Position numbers and translations under genes: made by a program | Assembly (NCBI GenBank): GCA_965364515.1 | Contig: CBDTXZ010000175.1 | Coordinates: forward strand, 1-6,346 | Direction of reading: 5' to 3' | Source: JAHEDH01 sp965364515 | Lineage (GTDB): Bacteria; Actinomycetota; Acidimicrobiia; Spongiisociales; ZC4RG35 | DNA length: 6,346 bases | Shown: piece by piece, positions 1 through 6,346 of the stretch | Position numbering within the stretch: position 1 is the stretch's first letter | Layout: the number at the start of each line of letters is the position of its first letter | The notes under the pieces: model-generated | Told to the model about the DNA's origin: nothing | What the model saw: only the letters and a program-made list of their open reading frames with translations | The model's database searches: none

Positions 1-55
1 CGAGCCGTTCGGCCTCCTCATCATCGGTCATCCCAGCTCGAGGACAACGACATGA
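1..55 (+). CDS. Possible 3' end of an upstream gene (partial)
   Basis: Reading from base 2, the frame is open from the left edge to a TGA at 53-55 and gives the C-terminal peptide EPFGLLIIGHPSSRTTT. Most of its codons end in G or C (GAG, CCG, TTC, GGC, CTC, CTC, ATC, ATC), as in the real genes of this window. Its stop overlaps the ATG of the MFS gene in an ATGA arrangement, typical of co-transcribed genes. Only 17 residues are visible, so no family can be assigned. A competing reading exists on the minus strand: an ATG at 31-29 opens MTDDEEAERL and runs off the edge. That would leave only 20 bp between divergent genes and has no well-placed ribosome binding site, so I prefer the forward reading, weakly. 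Confidence 0.35.
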   Translation, partial: EPFGLLIIGHPSSRTTT

Positions 56-1299
56 GGGAGCTCTTCAAGATCCGGGACTACCGGCTCATCTGGACCGGTC
101 AGGCGGTCTCGAACTTCGGCGACGCACTGACCAACCTCGCGCTCCTCCTCACAACCCAACGGCTGACGGGATCAACGGCAGCAGTCGCCACGACGGCCAT
201 CGCCATCGCACTCCCCACCCTGCTGTTCGGCTTCGTCGCCGGCGCCTACGTCGACCGATGGAACCGCAAGCGCGTGATGATCGTCTCGGACTTGTTCCGC
301 ACCTCGTTCGTACTGCTGTTCCTGCTCGTGACGACGGTCGACCGCATGTGGATCCTCTACGTCGTTGCGTTCATCCAGGCGTCGCTGGGGACGTTCTTCA
401 CTCCGGCGAAGAGCGCGTACCTCCCTCGCATCGTCGGACCGGATCACCTCATCTCGGCCAACTCGGTCTCTCAGATGACTCAGATCGTGTTCGGGCTCAT
501 CGGGACGGCGGTCGCCGGCGTGATCGCCTCACTCAACGAGACCCTCGCACTGGCATACATCATCGACGCGTCGACCTTCCTCGTGTCGCTGGCGGCGATC
601 TCTCTGGTCAGGACCGACGCCTCGCCCCAGCGGACGGCGGACGTGGAGACGACGATCCTCGCAGACATCAGGGTGGGACTCCAGGTGCTCTCCGAGTCGA
701 GGCTCCTCCGTGGAGTTCTCCTCGGCGCGGGCGTCATGATGCTCGGGCTCGGAGCCGTGAACGTGCTGCTGGTCCCCCTGATCGTGGAAGATCTGATGGT
801 CCCCGAGACCTGGTTCGCAGGATTCGAGGGCGCACAGGTGGTCTCGATGGTGGCTGCGAGCGCCATCACCGCCACCCTCGCCAGACGCTTCGGCACCACC
901 AACCTGATCGTCGCCGGCGTCGTCGGGATCAGCGTCGCGGTCGCTGCGATGTCTACCGTCCAGGCGCCGTGGCAACTCGTCGTGATCCTGTTCCTGGTGG
1001 GATGGGCGATCGCTCCCCTTCAGGCGTCGGCGGCGACACTCGTCCAGACCGAGGTCGACGATGCCGTCAGGGGGAGGACGGGCTCGGCACTGAACACTGC
1101 GCTCACCGGCGCGAACGTCCTGTCAATGGCATTCGCAGGCACCCTGGCCGCCGGAATCGGGGTGAGGAACGTCTTCCTCGTGTCAGGGGCCATCGGTCTC
1201 GTTGCCGCCGGGCTGGCGGCGTGGATGTTCAAGGGCGCGACACCGAAGGCAGACGCGGCTCGACTCGGGGGTGAACTCGAGCCCGCGATCGCCGATTGA
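52..1299 (+). CDS. MFS transporter, DHA3/MFS_3-like exporter family
   Basis: This is a 415-residue integral membrane protein of the major facilitator superfamily, with the usual length for a 12-helix permease. The N-terminus (FKIRDYRLIWTGQAVSNFGD, residues 5-24) is typical of the MFS_3/DHA3 branch, which includes drug, macrolide and siderophore exporters. MFS motif A lies in the loop between helices 2 and 3 (GAYVDRWNRKR, residues 64-74). Its counterpart in the C-terminal half is DDAVRGRTGSALN, residues 336-348. Hydrophobic helices alternate throughout, with a polar central loop near residues 186-206. The ATG at 52 has AGGA at 41-44 with 7 bases of spacing. The likely role is proton-driven efflux of a small molecule; the substrate cannot be read from sequence. 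It faces the nad genes convergently, so nothing ties it to NAD metabolism. The family call is firm, the subfamily moderate. Confidence 0.9.
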   Translation: MRELFKIRDYRLIWTGQAVSNFGDALTNLALLLTTQRLTGSTAAVATTAIAIALPTLLFGFVAGAYVDRWNRKRVMIVSDLFRTSFVLLFLLVTTVDRMWILYVVAFIQASLGTFFTPAKSAYLPRIVGPDHLISANSVSQMTQIVFGLIGTAVAGVIASLNETLALAYIIDASTFLVSLAAISLVRTDASPQRTADVETTILADIRVGLQVLSESRLLRGVLLGAGVMMLGLGAVNVLLVPLIVEDLMVPETWFAGFEGAQVVSMVAASAITATLARRFGTTNLIVAGVVGISVAVAAMSTVQAPWQLVVILFLVGWAIAPLQASAATLVQTEVDDAVRGRTGSALNTALTGANVLSMAFAGTLAAGIGVRNVFLVSGAIGLVAAGLAAWMFKGATPKADAARLGGELEPAIAD

Positions 1300-1302
1300 C
1301 CC

Positions 1303-2144
<842 letters not shown>

Positions 2145-2148
<4 letters not shown>

Positions 2149-3659
2149 TCGGTCTCTCTCGGGATCGGTTCCACCAGATTACGGTTCGCCTGGAACGGAT
2201 CGAGCTCTGGATAGTCGGCTCTGTAGTGACCGCCGCGAGACTCCGATCGTCGGAGAGCGGCGGTGGTGATGAGTGCAGCCACTTCGAAGGCGACACGGCC
2301 GGGCACCGACGACGTCAGCGCCGACTCCAACTCGATGAGGCGGTTGTGCGCTTCCCAGAGCCCGTTGCCGGTTCTCACCAGCCCCACCCGGTCCCACATC
2401 AGCTGTCTCACCTCGGCGATCTCTGGCGGCGCCGTGAGCGCGGCCTCGGTGATCCCTGCCGTCCACGACCCGGTTCTGCCGCCAAGGCCTTCTGCGTGAT
2501 GGACGTCGTTGGCCACGAGCGCGCCGAATACGAGTCCCTCGAGCAGTGAATTCGAGGCGAGCCGATTGGCTCCGTGCACGCCCGTCGACGCCGCCTCACC
2601 GACCGCCCACAGGCCCGACACCGAAGACCGACCGGAGGACCCTGCGTCGATGCCGCCCATGAAGTAGTGGGCGGCCGGCGACACCGGCAGCAGATCGACT
2701 CGTGGGTCGAGGCCCGCGTCCTGTGCATGGGCGAAGACGGTTGGAAAACGCGTCGGGAACTCGTCGATGCTTCGGGCATCCAGAAACGCCCCCAGCTGCT
2801 TGTCGTGCTGCCAGAAGATCGCCCTGGCCACCACGTCTCTGGGAGCCAGCTCGGCGTCCGGATGGTGTTGGGGCATGAACCGGCGGCCCTTGTCGTCCAC
2901 GAGTGTCGCCCCCTCGCCGCGCAGTGCCTCGGTGAGCAGCGGCATGGGGTCCTTCCCGGCCATCAGGCCGGTCGGATGGAACTGCACGAATTCGAGATCG
3001 GCGAGCCGGGCCCCGACCCGCGATGCTGCGGCGAGCCCGTCTCCGGTCACCACGGTGGGGTTGGTCGTGTGACGGTAGATCTGGCCGATGCCGCCCGTCG
3101 CCAGGACGACAACAGGCGCATCGAATGCCACCAGCCTGCCGTCACCGTCCACGGCAAGTACTCCCGTCACACCCTGAGCGTCCCGAAGCAGATCGATCAT
3201 GCGCCACCCTTCGAGAACGTCGACGGAATCGTCGGCGTCGGCTGCGGCCGAGAGGGTCCGCTGGACCTCGGCCCCGGTGGCATCGCCGTCGGCGTGGACG
3301 ATCCGACGGCGTTGGTGACCGGCCTCGCGTCCGAGCTTCAGCTCCCCCCGATCATCCAGGTCGAACTGCGCTCCGAGCTCGATCAGGCGCTCGATGGCTT
3401 TGGAGCCGCCGGCGGTCAACACGTCGACGGCTCGCTGGACGGCGATTCCGCCGCTGACGGTCATGGTGTCGGTGGCGTGGAGCTCGGCGGTGTCGTCGTC
3501 GCCCATTGCAGCCGCGATTCCGCCCTGCGCCCAGCCGGTCGACCCGAGCGAACCGACGGTCAGGACGGTTGCTCTGGGAAGGCCCAGGGCAACCGACAGC
3601 CCGGCGACTCCGGAACCGATCACGACCGGGTCTGCGAGCTCGACCCGCTCGACGCTCAC
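2145..3659 (-). CDS. nadB: L-aspartate oxidase
   Basis: NadB is an FAD flavoenzyme that oxidises L-aspartate to iminoaspartate, the unstable substrate passed to NadA. It belongs to the succinate dehydrogenase/fumarate reductase flavoprotein superfamily. The protein is 504 residues, slightly short for the family. Visible landmarks are the N-terminal dinucleotide fold VVIGSGVAGL (12-21), the flavin loop TGWAQGGIAAA (41-51), FVQFHPT (224-230), EALRGEGA (244-251), the catalytic-region arginine in APRDVVARAI (272-281), HYFMGGI (331-337) and the C-terminal FAD motif VGEAASTGVHGANRLASNSL (353-372). The helical C-terminal domain ends with RSESRGGHYRADYP (470-483). The start is GTG at 3659. The frame stays open 70 codons further upstream, but that part lies over nadA and is low-complexity Arg/Pro/Asp sequence, and homology begins just after this GTG. 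The GTG overlaps the nadA stop as GTGA (3659-3656), implying translational coupling. Confidence 0.97.
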
Positions 3660-4627
3660 TTCTCGTGCCGTCCGACCTCGAGCATCCGTTCGACCGCGAG
3701 CCGCGCCCGGTCGGCGATGTCGGCAGGGATCACGATCTGATGGGTCATCGTCTCGAGCGAGTGACGGATACCCTCGAGTGTGATGCGCTTCATGTGGGGG
3801 CACAGGTTGCAGGGGCGGACGAACTCGGTCTCGGGGGTCTCGAGCGCAACGTTGTCCGCCATCGAACACTCGGTGATCATCATCACCCGGTCGGGGCGGT
3901 TCTCGGTGACCCAGTTGATGATGCCGTTCGTCGATCCGACGTAGTCGGCCTCGGCCAGGACATCAGGTGGACATTCGGGATGGGCGATCACCGAGACGCC
4001 GCCGAGATCCTGACGGTGCTGTCGGATCTCCTCGCCGGTGAATCGCTCGTGGACCATGCAGGCGCCGTCCCAGAGGATCAACTCGACGTCGGTCTGGCTT
4101 GCCACGTACTTCCCGAGATACTGATCCGGGAGGAAGATCACGCGGTCGACCCCGAGTGACTCGACCACCGCCACTGCATTTCCGCTGGTGCAGCAGATGT
4201 CGGTCTCCGCCTTGACGTCGGCCGAGGTGTTGACATAGGTGACGACGGGTACTCCGGGATACTGCTCCTTGAGCCCCCGCACATCGGCCCCGGTGATGCC
4301 GTCGGCGAGCGAGCAACCGGCCCGCTTGTCCGGAAGCAAGACCGTCTTGGCGGGGTTCACGAGCTTGGCGGTCTCGGCCATGAAGTCGACGCCGGCGAGC
4401 ACGATCACCTCGGCCTCGGTCTCCTTGGCCATGGCGGCCAGTTTGAGCGAGTCCCCCGTCAGATCGGCTGCGAGCGCGAAGATGTCCGGGGTCATGTAGT
4501 TGTGGGCCGCGACCACGGCGTTGCGCTCCCGCTTCAGTCGCTCGATGTCGTCGAGGATCGGCTGCAGGGCGATCCGCTCGGCGTCGGGCAACACGCTGCC
4601 GCGGGGGGTGATCTCCAGTGTGGTCAT
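3656..4627 (-). CDS. nadA: Quinolinate synthase, [4Fe-4S] enzyme
   Basis: NadA condenses iminoaspartate with dihydroxyacetone phosphate to give quinolinate, using a [4Fe-4S] cluster with one open iron site. Numbered from the ATG at 4627 (323 residues), it shows AHNYMTPDI (41-49), GDS (58-60), AGVDFMAETAK (78-88), RAGCSLADGI (102-111), YVNTSADVKAETDICC (131-146), GACMVHERF (188-196), HPEC (216-219), GSTNG (231-235), TEC (252-254) and CNLCPHMKRIT (273-283). C105, C190 and C276 are the probable cluster ligands, judged from their roughly 85-residue spacing, which is typical of the family. C219 and C273 are extra nearby cysteines. Three starts are possible. ATG at 4657 gives 333 residues but has no ribosome binding site and lies inside the putative operator. 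GTG at 4633 has GGAG (4645-4642) at 8 bases. ATG at 4627 has GGAA at 7 bases and is chosen here. It is first in nadABC and follows the regulator gene. Confidence 0.96.
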   Translation of the reverse strand: MTTLEITPRGSVLPDAERIALQPILDDIERLKRERNAVVAAHNYMTPDIFALAADLTGDSLKLAAMAKETEAEVIVLAGVDFMAETAKLVNPAKTVLLPDKRAGCSLADGITGADVRGLKEQYPGVPVVTYVNTSADVKAETDICCTSGNAVAVVESLGVDRVIFLPDQYLGKYVASQTDVELILWDGACMVHERFTGEEIRQHRQDLGGVSVIAHPECPPDVLAEADYVGSTNGIINWVTENRPDRVMMITECSMADNVALETPETEFVRPCNLCPHMKRITLEGIRHSLETMTHQIVIPADIADRARLAVERMLEVGRHEK

Positions 4628-4647
4628 GGCCACGTTCCGTTCTCCAC

Positions 4648-4668
4648 TTTTGCTCATACTGAGAATAA
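4648..4668 (-). promoter_or_regulatory. Candidate operator of the NrtR/NadQ-type regulator, upstream of nadA
   Basis: Read on the minus strand, this 21-bp site has a left half TTATTCTCA, a centre GTA, and a right half TGAGCAAAA. The halves are inverted copies matching at 7 of 9 positions, with a perfect CTCA/TGAG core. It is AT-rich in otherwise GC-rich DNA and sits just before the first gene of the nad operon, where a repressor encoded immediately upstream would act. A weak -10-like TATTCT (4667-4662) falls within its left half, so binding would block the polymerase; no convincing -35 is seen. Size and dyad symmetry fit sites known for Nudix-type NAD regulators. The match to any published consensus was not scored. 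Confidence 0.55.
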
Positions 4669-4722
4669 CAGGCGGAGCCCTCTCTCACGACGACACGAGG
4701 CGGTGTAATCCGGGCCCCGGAC

Positions 4723-5604
4723 TCAGCCGAGGATTCCCACCCTCGGTCGTTCGGTCAACACCGACCGCCGGAACCGGAACAGCTCCGCCGGTCTCCCGCC
4801 CGTGGTCGCCTGACGCCCGGTGCCTTCGACCAAGCCGCCTCGCTCCACGAGCCGGCGGAAGTTCTGTGTGTGCTGGCGTTGACCGGCGAGCGCCTCGACG
4901 GTTCGCTGGAGGTGCGACAGGGTGAAGGTCTCAGGCAGCAGATCGAAGACCAGCGGCCGATAGGTCAGTTTGCCGCGCAGCCGGGACAGCGCCGTTGCGG
5001 CCACCCGACGATGGTCGAGCGCCATCGACTCTCCCGCCACACAGCGACCCTCGGCCTCCTCGTGGTCGACGAACCACTCGGGGACGAGATGTGCCTCATA
5101 CAGGAGCTCGTACCGGTCGAGCGCCCGCACTCCATCCCAGGGCGTCTCTGCCATCCCGAAGGCGATCTGCACACGCTGAGCACGTCCCGAGCCCTTTCCG
5201 CCCCACTCAGCGACGAGCCGCTTGGCCTCCTCGTCCGCGGTCGCCGATCGCTTGTCCTCCCACGGGAAGAGGTGATACCAGTCGACCCAACGGCCGGTGG
5301 TGGCGGCCTCACGCGTGAGGACGAGGTAGCCGACACCGAGCACGCGATCCTCATCGCCGGCGAAAGGACTCGATCGATCGCGATCCCCGAAGGTGTAGAG
5401 CTGTTCGATGTACTCGACCCCGAAGCCGGCCTGCTCGTCGATGATCCGTCGCATGGCGAGATCGAGGCTGGCATCCCCTTCGATGTCCAACGAGCCCGAG
5501 GGGAGCATCGGCCCTCGAGGCGAGTCGACCGTGAGGACTCTCGGACGGTCATCCGTCACGGCGACGACCACGGCTTCGAGCGAGACCGAGACACCGGACC
5601 ACAT
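4723..5604 (-). CDS. nadQ: NAD biosynthesis transcriptional regulator, NrtR/NadQ type (Nudix-like domain plus winged helix)
   Basis: This is a predicted cytosolic DNA-binding repressor of NAD synthesis genes that senses an NAD-related ligand. Residues about 6-150 form a Nudix-like domain, starting VSLEAVVVAVTDD. The signature region near 37-61 is degenerate: where a hydrolase has R-E-U-x-E-E-x-G, this protein has R53-I-I-D-E-Q-A-G60, so two key glutamates are missing. The stretches EQLYTFGDRDR (67-77), WYHLFPWEDKR (109-119) and LDRYELLYEAHLV (162-174) resemble, from memory, the longer regulators named NadQ in alphaproteobacteria more than the shorter classical NrtR. The C-terminal winged helix (about 205-285) carries LRGKLTYRPLVFDLLPETFT (209-228), the helix-turn-helix LSHLQRTVEAL and QNFRRLVERGGLVEGTG (247-263), then GRPAELFRF. 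At 293 residues it is complete. Its ATG overlaps the upstream stop as TGATG (5606-5602). It lies on the nadABC strand, 95 bp before the chosen nadA start, and the palindrome at 4648-4668 is its likely target. The family is firm; the NadQ versus NrtR label is less so. Confidence 0.88.
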   Translation of the reverse strand: MWSGVSVSLEAVVVAVTDDRPRVLTVDSPRGPMLPSGSLDIEGDASLDLAMRRIIDEQAGFGVEYIEQLYTFGDRDRSSPFAGDEDRVLGVGYLVLTREAATTGRWVDWYHLFPWEDKRSATADEEAKRLVAEWGGKGSGRAQRVQIAFGMAETPWDGVRALDRYELLYEAHLVPEWFVDHEEAEGRCVAGESMALDHRRVAATALSRLRGKLTYRPLVFDLLPETFTLSHLQRTVEALAGQRQHTQNFRRLVERGGLVEGTGRQATTGGRPAELFRFRRSVLTERPRVGILG

Positions 5605-6346
5605 CAGCCGGCGACCGGGCGGAATCGGGCAGCGCCGATCGAATGCTCAGCCTCGATGCCTTCCACATCCATCCAGCCGATCCTGGGTCGGTCGACCTCG
5701 GCATCTACGAGGCGGATCACACCGCCGTCCCAGCGATGGTCCGTGTGAGCAGCAGTCTGGGTCGATTCGGAGCCCAGCACCGTCGAGTAGAACCGGTCTC
5801 CCGCCTGGCGGTCCGGCGTCTCGATGACCACTGCTCTGAGATACGCCGGCTCGCCGGTCTCGACGGACTCGGCATCCCACCACGGCCCACCGCCGTAGGA
5901 GGACATCGTTGTCGGCAAACCAGCCAGCCACTGGTCCATCGGTGGGTCGGAAATGTCCGTCTCGGCGATCTGGATGACGGTGCCGTGGGCGTCGGACGGA
6001 TGGATGAACATCTCCCGCCATCCGGGATCGGAGAAGTCGATCGCCACCGGCTCGATGCCGATGGAACGCAGCCGCTCGAGCTCCCTTCCAACATCCCCGG
6101 TCATGAAGGTGACGTGGTGAGGCCGATCGTCTCCTGCGGCGAGGAAACGCTCGAGAAAGTCGTTGTGCTGGGTGTCGGCGGGCTCCAACAGCTCAACCGT
6201 CATGCCCTTAGTTCCTCTGCCGATGCGAACCTGCATCGCTCTGAACCCGCTCTTCGGGGTGTGCCCTCCACCGATCACGAGCCCACCGAGCCCACCGGTC
6301 AAGACACGAAGACCCTCACGATGATCCGCAACCCCGATCGCCACGT
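5604..6346 (-). CDS. VOC (glyoxalase/bleomycin-resistance superfamily) protein, 5' end outside the window
   Basis: This is a vicinal-oxygen-chelate fold protein of unknown substrate. Numbering is from the GTG at 6344. That GTG is probably an internal Val: the preceding codon ends in AC, which would fit His in the usual H-V-A-I-G-V opening, so the true start lies beyond the edge. Three beta-alpha-beta-beta-beta-like modules are visible. Module 1 is about 1-56, ending VELLEP. Module 2 is about 75-128, with HHVTFMTGDV and FIHPSDAHGTVIQI. Module 3 is about 168-228, with AVVIETPDRQAGDRFYSTVL. Modules 1 and 2 resemble methylmalonyl-CoA epimerase and related VOC enzymes. Candidate metal ligands are the off-edge His, E51, H76/H77 and position 125, where Gln stands in place of the usual Glu. 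A fourth module is absent, since the protein ends about 18 residues after module 3. The stop overlaps the regulator ATG (TGATG), so the two are probably co-translated. The function is not known, and any role in NAD metabolism is speculative. Confidence 0.75.
   Translation of the reverse strand, partial: VAIGVADHREGLRVLTGGLGGLVIGGGHTPKSGFRAMQVRIGRGTKGMTVELLEPADTQHNDFLERFLAAGDDRPHHVTFMTGDVGRELERLRSIGIEPVAIDFSDPGWREMFIHPSDAHGTVIQIAETDISDPPMDQWLAGLPTTMSSYGGGPWWDAESVETGEPAYLRAVVIETPDRQAGDRFYSTVLGSESTQTAAHTDHRWDGGVIRLVDAEVDRPRIGWMDVEGIEAEHSIGAARFRPVAG

Noticed and set aside
1..31. A divergent minus-strand gene starting at ATG 31-29 (MTDDEEAERL)
   Set aside because: It would leave 20 bp between divergent starts with no room for promoters, and no ribosome binding site is well placed. 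The forward reading with an ATGA overlap is simpler. Not fully excluded.
258..1274. A 338-codon plus-strand frame within the MFS gene
   Set aside because: It is a +1-type shadow of the MFS gene with Arg- and Gly-rich, non-membrane sequence, while the other frame gives a coherent 12-helix transporter.
2574..3740. A long plus-strand open frame of 388 codons antisense to nadB
   Set aside because: It overlaps the unmistakable nadB coding sequence, shows no recognisable domain, and long antisense open frames are expected where third codon positions are strongly G or C.
3660..3869. An N-terminal extension of nadB of 70 codons, open in frame up to 3869
   Set aside because: It lies entirely over the conserved C-terminal end of nadA, is rich in Arg, Pro and Asp as antisense or off-frame GC-rich DNA usually is, and L-aspartate oxidase homology starts just after the GTG at 3659.
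4709..4721. A 13-bp perfect palindrome around one central base (arms TCCGGG and CCCGGA) just after the regulator stop, considered as a terminator
   Set aside because: The single-base centre leaves at most a 5-bp stem with a 3-base loop, and no T-run follows. Short GC palindromes are frequent at this composition. It could be a minor binding site, but nothing supports that.
4669..4722. Search for a -35 element or a second operator between the regulator stop and the palindrome
   Set aside because: Only ACAC-6 bases-GTGT type short matches and a poor TCGTGA hexamer were found; these are within chance expectation.

Overview
This is a high-GC, densely coding stretch of bacterial chromosome. G/C-rich third codon positions, GTG starts, stop/start overlaps and the gene order nadA-nadB-nadC (the order also found in mycobacteria) suggest an actinobacterium or a similar high-GC lineage. 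I cannot place it more precisely from sequence alone. No RNA gene, insertion sequence, CRISPR array or origin is visible, and no stretch longer than about 100 bases lacks a gene.

Left part, plus strand (1-1299): a complete MFS exporter-type permease. Its start overlaps the stop of what may be an upstream gene (ATGA at 52-55). It converges on nadC, with 3 bp between the two stop codons. A perfect 10-bp inverted repeat inside the last codons of nadC is the only candidate for ending transcription there.

Centre, minus strand (1303-4657): the three enzymes of de novo NAD synthesis from aspartate, transcribed in the order nadA, nadB, nadC. NadB (L-aspartate oxidase) makes iminoaspartate. NadA (quinolinate synthase, an Fe-S enzyme) condenses it with dihydroxyacetone phosphate to quinolinate. 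NadC converts quinolinate and PRPP to nicotinate mononucleotide. The nadA/nadB junction is a GTGA overlap, and nadB/nadC is the same if the GTG start of nadC is used, so the genes look translationally coupled.

Right part, minus strand (4723-6346): directly upstream of nadA, on the same strand, is a Nudix-like plus winged-helix regulator of the NrtR/NadQ type. Its Nudix signature is degenerate, which fits a ligand sensor rather than a hydrolase. Between this gene and nadA lies a 21-bp imperfect palindrome (4648-4668), the best candidate operator, suggesting feedback control of nadABC. Upstream again, joined by a TGATG stop/start, is a vicinal-oxygen-chelate (glyoxalase-superfamily) protein that runs off the window edge.

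The core is a well-known pathway with a recognisable regulator. The less explained points are the VOC protein coupled to the regulator, the operator overlapping the longest possible nadA start, and the hairpin inside nadC.
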